Shown: one piece after another, positions 15,859 through 24,090 of the stretch | How positions within the stretch are numbered: the stretch's first letter is position 1 | Layout of the letters: the number at the start of each line of letters is the position of its first letter | NCBI RefSeq assembly: GCF_001425265.1 | Contig: NZ_LMEC01000021.1 | Location: forward strand, 124,001 to 188,000 | DNA length: 64,000 nt | Source: Massilia sp. Root418 | GTDB taxonomy: Bacteria > Pseudomonadota > Gammaproteobacteria > Burkholderiales > Burkholderiaceae_D | Direction of reading: 5' to 3' | The notes under the pieces: generated by a model | Databases searched by the model: none | What the model saw: the letters and a program-made list of their open reading frames with translations, nothing else | Told to the model about the DNA's origin: nothing | Position numbers and translations under genes: made by a program

Positions 15859-16608
15859 ATGCGCCATCCGGCCTGCTCTGCGGTGCTGCTTGCCGCCTGT
15901 TTCCTGCCGCAAGCCGCCCCGGCCCAGGTGCCCGATTCCGGGCGCTGGCAGGAGCTGCGCTTTGGCGCGGAGGAAGTCGGCCGGCACATGGAGGACCGCT
16001 ACATCGAGCAAGTGGTGGACCTTGCCGCCGCCGGCAGGCTCGATGCGGACCGCGCGCTGCTGCACCGCTTGCGCTACGTGAGCGCCGAGCTGATTGCCGC
16101 CGCTGTCGGGCTGAAGCCGGAGGCGGCGTCCTGGGCGTGGGAAGTGCACCTGGCCGCCGGGCCGGATATCGACGCGGTGTGCCTGGCGGGCGGCAAGCTG
16201 CTGGTCGGCGCGGACTTCGTGCGGCGCCTGGACCTGACGGACGACGAACTGGCCGTGCTGCTCGCGCACGAAGTGGCGCACGCCATCGCCGAACATACGC
16301 GCGAGTTCCTGTCCGAAGCGCAGCTGGCGTACCGCCCGCTGGTGCCGGTGGAGGTGGTGATGCTGCGGCTCGACAGCGACCTGTCCCTGCAACTGCGCCT
16401 GTCCTCGCTGTCCCGCATGCAGGAGCGCGAGGCGGATCAACTGGGCATGGTGATCGCGCACCGGGCAGGGTGGCCGGTATCTGCCATGCTCAGCTTCTAC
16501 CGCAAGCTGGCGGAAGCCGAAGACGGCGAGCCCTTGATCGCCAGCCATCCCTCCCACGCCTCGCGCATCAGCATGTCGCGCGGCATGGCGCGGCTGCTGG
16601 AACCGTGA
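15859..16608 (+). CDS. Secreted M48-family zinc metalloprotease
   Basis: A 249-residue protein with a signal peptide (RHPACSAVLLAACFLPQAAPA) followed by a mature domain with the zinc-binding helix LLAHEVAHAIAEHTREF (HExxH) and the third ligand Glu in MQEREADQLGM. This is the M48 peptidase layout of periplasmic LoiP/BepA-type quality-control proteases. There are no membrane helices as in HtpX and no TPR repeats as in BepA. An AxC-type lipobox is not convincing, so soluble periplasmic is the better guess. A good ribosome-binding site (GGGGAGG) lies 7 nt before the ATG. Confidence 0.87.
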   Translation: MRHPACSAVLLAACFLPQAAPAQVPDSGRWQELRFGAEEVGRHMEDRYIEQVVDLAAAGRLDADRALLHRLRYVSAELIAAAVGLKPEAASWAWEVHLAAGPDIDAVCLAGGKLLVGADFVRRLDLTDDELAVLLAHEVAHAIAEHTREFLSEAQLAYRPLVPVEVVMLRLDSDLSLQLRLSSLSRMQEREADQLGMVIAHRAGWPVSAMLSFYRKLAEAEDGEPLIASHPSHASRISMSRGMARLLEP

Positions 16609-16699
16609 ACCGCTGCCGGTGAGCTGGCATCATGGCGGCATCACTGGGGAGATGTTAAATTGATACTATCTTCATCGCTAAGGCATGCAGGGAATACAA

Positions 16700-17134
16700 G
16701 TGATAAAAAAAATGATGGCATCGATTGCCGCAGCCACCTTCATCTGCTCCCCATGCGTCGGCGAGGAAGGCTCACGAGCGCAATATCAAGCGGTGTGCAA
16801 TTTTATTGGTGCCCACCTGTATCAGGTGGAGACTCAGCTTGATGAGAAAGAGCAGCCGAATACTGGCGAGAGCAACGTCAATTCGTACCTGGGCAGGTCC
16901 TTGGAAGTCAAATTTGCGGTACGGGGAAAAAAGAAAATCATCCTGTCGGCCAGGTTCAGCAAGGATCACTTCGACAGCGAAATCAGGAAAAAGGACGTTT
17001 TCCTATCGATCCTCTTAAGGGATCATTGGGCGGGACATGAGTTCAGCAGCGCATGTGATGGCAACAGTCTAAGAGTGAAATTCGAGCGTGGCGAAGTTCG
17101 CGAGGTATTGATCACCTCCGATTATGTAGATTAG
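16700..17134 (+). CDS. Orphan exported protein of unknown function
   Basis: A 144-residue protein from a GTG at 16700, with CAGGGA a few bases before it; an ATG five codons earlier is possible but overlaps that ribosome-binding site. The N-terminus (MIKKMMASIAAATFICSPCVG) is a short signal peptide. The mature part has four or more Cys-containing or charged segments (AVCNFIGAHLYQVETQ, VKFAVRGKKKIILSARFSK) and looks like a small beta-rich domain. I recognise no family. Base composition is near 50% GC with many AT-ending codons, unlike its neighbours, which suggests recent acquisition. It stands alone between the protease gene and a REP hairpin. Confidence 0.65.
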   Translation: MIKKMMASIAAATFICSPCVGEEGSRAQYQAVCNFIGAHLYQVETQLDEKEQPNTGESNVNSYLGRSLEVKFAVRGKKKIILSARFSKDHFDSEIRKKDVFLSILLRDHWAGHEFSSACDGNSLRVKFERGEVREVLITSDYVD

Positions 17135-17211
17135 CTTGATGAGGCAGGGTGGCGGCGGCTCTGCAATGGCGCCAATCGCCCGGCATGGCGCTGCTGCTCG
17201 GACCGCAGGCC

Positions 17212-17241
17212 GTAGGGCGGGTTAGCGCAGCGTAACCCGCC
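17212..17241 (+). repeat. REP hairpin, copy 3
   Basis: GTAG head at 17212, then GGCGGGTTA pairing with TAACCCGCC, the conserved bulged base, and the shortest inner stem of the set (GC/GC around TGC on the minus strand). It stands between the orphan gene and the converging SGNH hydrolase gene. Confidence 0.9.
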
Positions 17242-17266
17242 GCGAGCCGCCATGGACCATCGCGCC

Positions 17267-17284
17267 GGCGGGTTACGGCGTGCC
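17267..17284 (-). repeat. Partial REP (copy 4) that supplies the hydrolase stop codon
   Basis: Only one foot (GGCGGGTTA), the bulged C and a GGC/GCC inner stem remain; the second foot is missing. The TTA at 17273-17275 is the TAA stop of the SGNH hydrolase on the minus strand, so its last three codons and stop lie in repeat sequence. Confidence 0.75.
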
Positions 17285-18508
17285 GAGCACGTCATACGCA
17301 GCCTTGGCCATCGCTTCGTAGCCGGCGTCGCCAGGGTGCAGGTGGTCGCCGGAGTCGAAGGCGGGCAGCAGGCGCGAGGGATGCGCCGGATCGCGCAGCA
17401 CGGCGTCGAAGTCCACCACCGCATCAAAGGCGCCGCTAGCGCGTATCCAGTCGTTCACCTTGCGCCGCACCGCATCCTTGGCGGGACTGTAATGGTCCGA
17501 CAGCGGCGTGCCTTGCAGCGCGTTCTCGAACGGCGCCATGGTCGCCCCGATCACCCTCAGCTTGCGCTCCCTGGCGCGGTCGATCAGCTTGCGGTAGCCG
17601 GCGATCAGCGTCTCCGCTTCCATAGCCGGGTCGTGCGGCGCAAACGCGCTGCCGGGCCAGCCGATATCGTTGATGCCCAGCGCGATAATCACGCTGCGCG
17701 CGCCGGGTTGCGCCAGCACGTCCTGCTCAAAGCGCGCCGCCGCCCGTTCGCCCATGCGGTCCGCCAGCACGCGCGCCCCGGAGATCCCCGCGTTCGCCAC
17801 GCCCATGCCGCGCGCTGCCGCCAGTGCCGCCAGGTAGTCCGGCCAGCGGCGGTCCTGGTCCGGGGTGGAGCCATTGCCGTCCGTGATCGAGTCGCCCAGC
17901 GTGACCACGGTGCCGGGCACGGTGCCTGCGCCCGCCGCTGCCGTGCCGCCGCTCACATGCACCGCGCTCAGGAACACACGCCCGTGCAGCGCTTCGGCTC
18001 CTGAGAGTTCACGCGCGGCGGTCTGGTTGCCGGCGGCGATATAGCCGGTCTGCTGCGCGCCCCAGTGGAAGGTGGACGGGACCGCACGCCGCGGGAAATA
18101 AGTCGATACGCTGAGCCGCTCAAGCGGCTGCACGCTGAAATCGAGCGCATCGCTGACCGCCTGCCGGCCTGGCGCCACCGTCACCGAGCGCTTGCCGCCG
18201 AAGGACAACAGCGCGCCCTCCGTAGCGCCGGTCCGGACCCGCGCCAGCCGCGCCTCCCCGATCACCAGCGGCTCCAGGCCGTAGCGGTTCGACAGCACCA
18301 CCCGCACGCGCTGCCCGCCCGCGCTGAGACGCAACGTCTCCCGCACGGTCTGATCCTGCAAGCCAGCCGGCATATTGGTCGGCAGCGCGAAGCCCGCGTC
18401 CCAGCCCGGCTGCGGCGCCGCATACCAGCTGGCCTGCCATTGCTCCGATGCCGTGGCGGGCGCTGCGACCGCAGCGGCCAGGGCCAGGGTGGAAATCGTC
18501 TTGAACAT
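17273..18508 (-). CDS. Secreted SGNH/GDSL hydrolase
   Basis: A 411-residue esterase-type hydrolase with a signal peptide (MFKTISTLALAAAVAAPATA). An N-terminal beta-rich domain of about 190 residues (WQASWYAAPQP, then VRETLRLSAGGQRVRVVLSN) precedes the SGNH domain, which has block I VVTLGDSITDG with the catalytic Ser, a Gly block near NAGISGARV, block III ALGINDIGW, and block V SGDHLHPGD with the catalytic Asp and His. Homologues act on acetylated polysaccharides or other esters; substrate unknown. It is transcribed away from a LysR gene through a shared 107-bp promoter region with inverted repeats. The stop codon lies in a partial REP. Confidence 0.9.
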   Translation of the reverse strand: MFKTISTLALAAAVAAPATASEQWQASWYAAPQPGWDAGFALPTNMPAGLQDQTVRETLRLSAGGQRVRVVLSNRYGLEPLVIGEARLARVRTGATEGALLSFGGKRSVTVAPGRQAVSDALDFSVQPLERLSVSTYFPRRAVPSTFHWGAQQTGYIAAGNQTAARELSGAEALHGRVFLSAVHVSGGTAAAGAGTVPGTVVTLGDSITDGNGSTPDQDRRWPDYLAALAAARGMGVANAGISGARVLADRMGERAAARFEQDVLAQPGARSVIIALGINDIGWPGSAFAPHDPAMEAETLIAGYRKLIDRARERKLRVIGATMAPFENALQGTPLSDHYSPAKDAVRRKVNDWIRASGAFDAVVDFDAVLRDPAHPSRLLPAFDSGDHLHPGDAGYEAMAKAAYDVLGTP

Positions 18509-18520
18509 GGTCTGCTCCTT

Positions 18521-18547
18521 GAATGAAGTGTGCAGCCATCTTCATTC
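18521..18547. promoter_or_regulatory. Perfect inverted repeat in the hydrolase leader (candidate LysR operator)
   Basis: GAATGAAG at 18521 and CTTCATTC at 18540 form a perfect 8-bp inverted repeat with an 11-bp spacer, immediately upstream of the hydrolase ribosome-binding site (AAGGAGCA on the minus strand). It shares the GAAT/ATTC core with the second site at 18589. Confidence 0.45.
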
Positions 18548-18588
18548 ATTCCACAGTTGAGCGGAAGACGGGAAAATGGACTATGCTT

Positions 18589-18605
18589 CATTCCAATATC
18601 GAATG
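18589..18605. promoter_or_regulatory. T-N11-A type LysR box
   Basis: CATTC and GAATG flank a 7-bp spacer and together contain the T-N11-A core expected for LysR-type regulators. It ends 10 bp before the LysR start codon, the usual place for autoregulation. Confidence 0.5.
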
Positions 18606-18615
18606 AGATACCGCC

Positions 18616-19518
18616 ATGGACACGATCCGCTCCCTGCAATACTTTGTGCGCGCTGTGGAACTGGGCAGCCTGTCGGCCGCCGCGCGCGAACTCGGCACCA
18701 CGCAGCCCACCGTCAGCAAGGCCGTCGCCGCGCTGGAAGACAGCCTCGGCGTGCGCCTGCTTGAGCGCAGCACATCCAGCCTGTCGCCCACCGTGCAGGG
18801 TCAGCGCTTCTACGAGCGCAGCAAGGGCGTACTGGAAGACTACGCCGAAGCCGTGGCGGACGCGCGCGGGGAAACCCAGGCAGCGGCCGGCCTGCTTCGC
18901 GTGAACGCCCCGGTCGCGCTGGGGCAGTTCCTGCTCAACGCGCTGGTGCAGGAATTTCTCGCGCAATACCCGCAAATGGAAATCGAACTGATACTGAACG
19001 ACCGCATGGTCGACCTGGTGGAAGAGGGCGTCGATGTCGCGCTGCGGCTGGGCAGCGAACTGCCGCCCAACGCCATCGCCCGCAAGATCGCCCGTTCGCC
19101 GCGCTGGCTGGTGGCCGCGCCGGCGTATCTGAAGCGCCACGCCAGGCTGCGCCAGCCCGAAGACCTGGCCGCGCACAACTACGTGCGCTTCGCCTGGCTC
19201 AGCACCGGCGGCACGGTGGAACTGCACAATGGCGACCGTTATGTACAGGTGCAAACGCAGGGCCGCTACCGCGTCAACAACGCCCTGGCCATCCGTGAAA
19301 GCCTGGCTACGGGCGGCGGCGTTGGCTTGTGTCCCGCCTGGCTGGTGCAAGACCTGCTGGCAAGCCGCAAGCTCACCCGCGTGCTGCCCGAATGGCAAGG
19401 CGCAACGCAAGACCTCAGCCTGATCTACCCCTCCCGCCGCCACCAGCCCCTGCGCGCCCGCCTGTTCATGGACTTCCTTCAGGTGCAGCTGGCGCAACTC
19501 GACGGCTTCGAAACCTAG
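18616..19518 (+). CDS. LysR-type transcriptional regulator
   Basis: A 300-residue regulator with an N-terminal winged helix-turn-helix (MDTIRSLQYFVRAVELGS, then AARELGTTQPTVSKAVAALE) and a two-lobe effector domain. It resembles the CrgA/DmlR branch, recognisable from LRVNAPVALGQFLL and YVRFAWLSTGG. It is divergent from the SGNH hydrolase gene, and both lie next to inverted repeats with an ATTC/GAAT core, so the hydrolase is its likely target (inference). The last codon overlaps the stop of the convergent adenosyltransferase gene in a shared CTAG. Confidence 0.92.
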   Translation: MDTIRSLQYFVRAVELGSLSAAARELGTTQPTVSKAVAALEDSLGVRLLERSTSSLSPTVQGQRFYERSKGVLEDYAEAVADARGETQAAAGLLRVNAPVALGQFLLNALVQEFLAQYPQMEIELILNDRMVDLVEEGVDVALRLGSELPPNAIARKIARSPRWLVAAPAYLKRHARLRQPEDLAAHNYVRFAWLSTGGTVELHNGDRYVQVQTQGRYRVNNALAIRESLATGGGVGLCPAWLVQDLLASRKLTRVLPEWQGATQDLSLIYPSRRHQPLRARLFMDFLQVQLAQLDGFET

Positions 19519-20075
19519 CCCTTCTTGCTCTTGCGCTCATGCTGCCATAGCACGTCGCTGCCGCCGGCGAAGCGGTTCAGGACGCGGGCCAGCACGAACA
19601 TCAGGTCGGACAGGCGGTTGACGTACTGGCGCGGGTGTTCGTGCAGCGCTTCGGCCTTGCCCAGGGTGACGATGCTGCGCTCGGCGCGGCGGCAGACGGT
19701 GCGGCAGACGTGGGCGATCGCGGCGGCGCGCGAGCCGGCCGGCAGGATGAACTCGGTCAGCGCGGGCAGGGTGGCGTTGTACTTGGCCAGCAGCGCGTCC
19801 AGCTTTTCCACGTGCTCCTCCTTAATCATCTGGTAACCCGGGATGCACAGCTCGCCCCCCAGGTCGAACAGGTCGTGCTGGATGCCGACCAGCTCGTCGC
19901 GCAGGTCGTCCGGCATGGCTTCGCTGAGCAGCAGGCCGAGGTTGGAGTTGAGCTCATCCACGTCGCCAATGGCGTGGATGCGCAGGCTGTCCTTGTCGGT
20001 GCGGCTGCCGTCGCCCAGGCCGGTGGTGCCGTTGTCGCCGGTGCGGGTGGCGATTTTCGAGAGTCGGTTGCCCAT
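19515..20075 (-). CDS. Cob(I)yrinic acid a,c-diamide adenosyltransferase (PduO type)
   Basis: A 186-residue enzyme that moves the adenosyl group of ATP onto cob(I)alamin, giving coenzyme B12. It has the PduO ATP-binding N-terminus KIATRTGDNGTTGLGDGSR, the DELNSNLGLL helix, and the conserved CRTVCRRAERSI and PRQYVNRLSDLMFVLAR regions. I chose ATG 20075, preceded by AAGGGGCA, over an upstream in-frame start that adds 12 atypical residues. No cobalamin biosynthesis genes are in the window, so it may salvage B12. In Burkholderiales this gene commonly lies next to glcDEF, as here. Confidence 0.92.
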   Translation of the reverse strand: MGNRLSKIATRTGDNGTTGLGDGSRTDKDSLRIHAIGDVDELNSNLGLLLSEAMPDDLRDELVGIQHDLFDLGGELCIPGYQMIKEEHVEKLDALLAKYNATLPALTEFILPAGSRAAAIAHVCRTVCRRAERSIVTLGKAEALHEHPRQYVNRLSDLMFVLARVLNRFAGGSDVLWQHERKSKKG

Positions 20076-20172
20076 GGTATTGCCCCTTATTCCTTGAATG
20101 ACAGCGAGCATACGATAAATTCAGCCGGGGTGCCTTACAATCAGTACTTCATCGGCGATATGCTCTACTCCC

Positions 20173-21696
20173 ATGACCACAGCCACCCAAGCAGCTCCGC
20201 AGGCAACCCCGCAGGCAGCCACGCCGCCGGCCTTCACGGCCGCGCGCCAGCACAGCGTGGCCGCAGCCCTGCGCGCGGCGCTGCCGGCAGCCAGCATCCT
20301 GTCCGAACTGGAAGACACCCGGCCCTATGAATGCGACGGCCTGTCGGCCTACCGCCAGCCGCCCATGATCGTGGCGCTGCCGGCGGACGAGGCGCAGGTG
20401 CTGGCGGTGCTCAAGGTGTGCCGCGAGATGAACGTGCCCATCGTGCCGCGCGGCGCCGGCACCGGCCTGTCCGGCGGTGCCATGCCGATTGCCGACGGCG
20501 TAGTGCTGTCCACGGCGCGCATGAACCAGATTGTGCGCATGGACGCGTACTCGCGCACGGCCGTGGTACAGCCCGGGGTGCGCAACCTGGCCATTTCGGA
20601 GGCGGCGGCGCAGCACGCACTGTATTACGCGCCCGATCCGTCCTCGCAGATCGCCTGCACCATCGGCGGCAACGTGGCGGAGAACTCCGGCGGCGTGCAT
20701 TGCCTGAAGTACGGGCTGACGGTGCACAACGTGCTGCGCGTGCGCATGGCCACCATCGAGGGCGACGTGGTGGAACTGGGCAGCGAGGCGCTCGACGCGC
20801 CTGGCCTGGACCTGCTGTCGGCCTTCATCGGCTCGGAAGGCATGCTGGGCATCGTCACGGAAGTGGCGGTCAAGCTGGTGCCCAAGCCGGCGTGCGCGCG
20901 CGTGATCATGGCCTCGTTCGGCGACGTGGTCACCGGCGGTAACGCGGTCGCCAAGGTGATCGCGGCGGGCATCATCCCGGCCGGGCTGGAGATGATGGAC
21001 CGCACCTCCTCGCGCATGGTGGAGCCATTCGTGAAGGCGGGCTACGACACGGACGCCGCCGCCATCCTGCTGTGCGAGGCGGACGGCACGCTGGAGGAAG
21101 TGGAGGAAGAGATCGCGCGCATGACGGCGGTGCTGGAGGCGGCAGGCGCCAGCGCCATCCAGGTGTCGCAGAGCGAGGCGGAGCGCCTGAAGTTCTGGTC
21201 CGGCCGCAAGAACGCCTTCCCGGCTGCGGGCCGCATTTCGCCGGACTACTACTGCATGGACGGCACCATCCCGCGCAAGCACCTGGCGCAGGTGTTGACC
21301 GGCATCGAGCAGATGGAAGCGAAGTACGGCCTGCGCTGCGCCAACGTGTTCCACGCGGGCGACGGCAACCTGCATCCGCTGATCCTGTTCGACGCGAACC
21401 AGCCGGATGAGCTGGAGCGCGCGGAAGCCTTCGGCGCGGAGATCCTGGCGCTGTGCGTGGAAGTGGGCGGCACCATCACCGGGGAGCATGGCGTAGGCAT
21501 CGAGAAGATCGATTCCATGTGCGTGCAGTTCAAGCCTGCCGAGCTGGCGGCCTTCTTCAGCGTCAAGCGCGCGTTCGACCCGGCCATGCTGCTCAATCCG
21601 AACAAGGCCATCCCCACCCTGAACCGCTGCGCGGAATTCGGCAAGATGCGCGTGACGGCGGGGCTGTTGCCGCATGCCGGCCTGCCGCGTTTTTGA
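20173..21696 (+). CDS. glcD: Glycolate oxidase subunit GlcD (FAD-linked)
   Basis: A 507-residue FAD-binding subunit that oxidises glycolate (or D-lactate) to the 2-oxo acid. The PCMH-type FAD domain is clear: VPIVPRGAGTGLSGGAMPI, then SSQIACTIGGNVAENSGG and AFIGSEGMLGIVTEVAVKL. The C-terminal domain has the substrate/FAD motifs NVFHAGDGNLHPLILFD and GGTITGEHGVGIEK. The N-terminus has an extra Ala/Thr/Gln-rich tail of about 20 residues. glcE follows after 11 bp and glcF after that, so the three-subunit complex is encoded together. No glcC regulator, glcG or malate synthase gene is adjacent. Confidence 0.94.
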   Translation: MTTATQAAPQATPQAATPPAFTAARQHSVAAALRAALPAASILSELEDTRPYECDGLSAYRQPPMIVALPADEAQVLAVLKVCREMNVPIVPRGAGTGLSGGAMPIADGVVLSTARMNQIVRMDAYSRTAVVQPGVRNLAISEAAAQHALYYAPDPSSQIACTIGGNVAENSGGVHCLKYGLTVHNVLRVRMATIEGDVVELGSEALDAPGLDLLSAFIGSEGMLGIVTEVAVKLVPKPACARVIMASFGDVVTGGNAVAKVIAAGIIPAGLEMMDRTSSRMVEPFVKAGYDTDAAAILLCEADGTLEEVEEEIARMTAVLEAAGASAIQVSQSEAERLKFWSGRKNAFPAAGRISPDYYCMDGTIPRKHLAQVLTGIEQMEAKYGLRCANVFHAGDGNLHPLILFDANQPDELERAEAFGAEILALCVEVGGTITGEHGVGIEKIDSMCVQFKPAELAAFFSVKRAFDPAMLLNPNKAIPTLNRCAEFGKMRVTAGLLPHAGLPRF

Positions 21697-21707
21697 ATCG
21701 GAGCCTC

Positions 21708-22799
21708 ATGCAAACCATGGTAGAACAATTCCGCAGCCAGGTGCTGGCGGCAGTCGAGACGGGAAAGCCCTTGCGCTTGCGCGGCGGCGGCACCAAGGAC
21801 TGGTACGGCAACGCGCAGGGCCCGGCTTCGCAAGCGGCCGTGCTGGATACGCACGCTTATACCGGCGTGGTGGATTACGAGCCGACCGAGCTGGTGATCA
21901 CGGTGCGCTGCGGCACGCCGCTGGCGGAGGTGGAGGCGCTGCTGGCGGCCCATGGGCAGATGCTGGCGTTCGAGCCGCCGCGCTACGGTGCGGCGTCGAC
22001 CATCGGCGGCGTGGTGGCCAGCGGCCTGGCGGGGCCGCGCCGCGCCAGCGCCGGCGGCGTGCGCGATTTCGTGCTGGGCGCTACGCTCATGGACGGCAAG
22101 GGCGAGGTGCTGCGCTTTGGCGGGCAGGTGATGAAGAACGTGGCGGGCTACGACGTGTCGCGCCTGCTGGCGGGATCGATGGGCACGCTGGGGCTGATAC
22201 TGGAGGTGTCGCTCAAGGTGTTGCCGCTGCCGGTGTGCGAGGCAACGCTGCGTTTCGGAATGAGCGAGATCGATGCGCTGCGCCGCCTGAATGAATGGGC
22301 CGGGCAGCCATTGCCGCTGTCGGCCAGCTGCTGGCACCAGGACGTGCTGACGGTGCGCTTGTCGGGCGCGGACGCGGCCGTGCGTGCCGCGCTGGCCCGC
22401 ATGGGGGCGGCAAGCGCTTCCGGCGTTCGCCTCGGCGAGGCGGAGGCAGCCGGGTTCTGGGCCGGCCTGCGCGACCAGTCGCACGGCTATTTCGATGGCG
22501 GCGCGCTGTGGCGGCTGTCCGTGCCGCCGGCGGCCAGCGCCATCGTCCTGAAAGGCGAGCAGCTGATCGAATGGGGCGGCGCGCAGCGCTGGCTGAAGCT
22601 CGACGCGGCGGCGGGCGCCGGCGCGGCGCAGGATATCCGCCGCGCGGTGGCGGCGGCGGGCGGCCACGCCACGCTGTTCCGCGCGCAGGACAAGGGCCCG
22701 GGCGCGTTCCATCCGCTGGCGCCCGCCGTGGCCAAGATCAACCAGCGGCTCAAACAGGCTTTCGACCCGGCCGGGATTTTCAATCCGGGCCGCATGTAA
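21708..22799 (+). CDS. glcE: Glycolate oxidase subunit GlcE
   Basis: A 363-residue second FAD-binding subunit of glycolate oxidase. It has the shortened PCMH FAD fold: KPLRLRGGGTKDWYG, then YGAASTIGGVVASGLAGP and KNVAGYDVSRLLAGSMGTLG, and the family C-terminus KQAFDPAGIFNPGRM. ATG 21708 has GGAG four bases before it; ATG 21717 is an alternative three codons in. It is translated between glcD and glcF in the same operon. GlcE lacks the catalytic C-terminal half of GlcD and is needed for complex activity in E. coli. Confidence 0.93.
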   Translation: MQTMVEQFRSQVLAAVETGKPLRLRGGGTKDWYGNAQGPASQAAVLDTHAYTGVVDYEPTELVITVRCGTPLAEVEALLAAHGQMLAFEPPRYGAASTIGGVVASGLAGPRRASAGGVRDFVLGATLMDGKGEVLRFGGQVMKNVAGYDVSRLLAGSMGTLGLILEVSLKVLPLPVCEATLRFGMSEIDALRRLNEWAGQPLPLSASCWHQDVLTVRLSGADAAVRAALARMGAASASGVRLGEAEAAGFWAGLRDQSHGYFDGGALWRLSVPPAASAIVLKGEQLIEWGGAQRWLKLDAAAGAGAAQDIRRAVAAAGGHATLFRAQDKGPGAFHPLAPAVAKINQRLKQAFDPAGIFNPGRM

Positions 22800-22803
22800 A
22801 ACT

Positions 22804-24090
22804 ATGCAAACCAACCTGGCAGACTTCATCAAGAATACGCGCGACGGCGACGAGGCCGAAGCCATCCTGCGCGCCTGCGTGCACTGCGGCTTTTGCACGG
22901 CCACCTGTCCCACCTACCAGCTGCTGGGCGACGAGCTCGATGGCCCGCGCGGACGCATCTACCTGATCAAGCAGGTGCTGGAAGGTGCGCCCGTCACGCA
23001 GAAAACCCAGACCCACCTGGACCGCTGCCTCACCTGCCGCAACTGCGAGAGCACCTGTCCGTCCGGCGTGCAGTACGGGCGCCTGGCCGACATCGGCCGC
23101 AAGGTGGTCGAGCAGCGCGTGCGGCGGCCGCTGGCCGACCGCGTGAAGCGCTATGTGCTGAAGGAGGCCTTGCCGCGCCGCTGGCTGTTCACGCCTGCGC
23201 TGGCCATGGGGCGCCTGTTCAAGCCGGTGCTGTCGCCGGCCTTGCAGGACAAGCTGCCGCCGGCTGCGGCGGCCGGGCGCCGCCCTTCGCGCAGCCACGC
23301 GCGCAAGATGCTGGTGCTGGAGGGCTGCGTGCAGCCCGGCATGGCACCGAACATCAACGCGGCCGCCGCGCGCGTGCTGGACGCGCTGGGCGTGCAGCTG
23401 ATCGCCGCGCCCAAGGCTGGCTGCTGCGGCGCGTTGCGCTACCACCTGAACGACCAGGATGGCGGGCTGGATGACATGCGCCGCAATGTCGAAGCGTGGT
23501 GGCCCTATGTGTCGGGCGAGACCGGCGGGGCCGGTAGCGAGCAGGTCGAAGCGATCGTAATGACCGCATCCGGCTGCGGCGTCACCGTCAAGGAATATGG
23601 CCACTTGCTGGCGCATGATCCGGCCTACGCGGAGAAGGCGCGGCGCATTTCGGAACTGACCAGGGACTTGAGCGAGGTGCTGCCGGCCTTCGAGGCGGAA
23701 CTGGTGCAGCGCCTGGGCGAACGCCATGGGCGGCCGGCTGGCCAGCCCGCCGGCGAGCGCGTCGTCTACCATCCGCCCTGCACCTTGCAGCATGGGCAGC
23801 AGATACGCGGCAAGGTGGAGGAGGTGTTGCGCGCCGTGGGCGTGGACGTGGTGCTGTGCGCGGAAAGCCATCTGTGCTGCGGCTCGGCAGGCACCTATTC
23901 CATGCTGCAGCCTGAGCTGTCCAGGCAACTGCGCGACCGCAAGCTCGAAAGCCTGGAAGCAGCGGGGGCGGCGAAGATCGTGTCGGCCAACATCGGCTGC
24001 CTGGCGCACCTGCAATCTGGCACCGAGATGTCGGTGCAGCACTGGATAGAACTGCTGGATCAGTTGCTGGCCGCCGGCAGGGCGGGGTAA
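22804..24090 (+). CDS. glcF: Glycolate oxidase iron-sulfur subunit GlcF
   Basis: A 428-residue subunit that passes electrons from GlcD/E to the membrane quinone pool. It has two [4Fe-4S] motifs near the N-terminus (CVHCGFCTATCP and CLTCRNCESTCP) and two CCG domains with conserved cysteines (LEGCVQPGM, AGCCGALRYH, YHPPCTLQHG, CCGSAGTYS). Start 22804 is 4 bp after glcE. The last 31 bp overlap the 3' end of the convergent GGDEF/EAL gene, leaving no room for a separate terminator. Confidence 0.95.
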   Translation: MQTNLADFIKNTRDGDEAEAILRACVHCGFCTATCPTYQLLGDELDGPRGRIYLIKQVLEGAPVTQKTQTHLDRCLTCRNCESTCPSGVQYGRLADIGRKVVEQRVRRPLADRVKRYVLKEALPRRWLFTPALAMGRLFKPVLSPALQDKLPPAAAAGRRPSRSHARKMLVLEGCVQPGMAPNINAAAARVLDALGVQLIAAPKAGCCGALRYHLNDQDGGLDDMRRNVEAWWPYVSGETGGAGSEQVEAIVMTASGCGVTVKEYGHLLAHDPAYAEKARRISELTRDLSEVLPAFEAELVQRLGERHGRPAGQPAGERVVYHPPCTLQHGQQIRGKVEEVLRAVGVDVVLCAESHLCCGSAGTYSMLQPELSRQLRDRKLESLEAAGAAKIVSANIGCLAHLQSGTEMSVQHWIELLDQLLAAGRAG

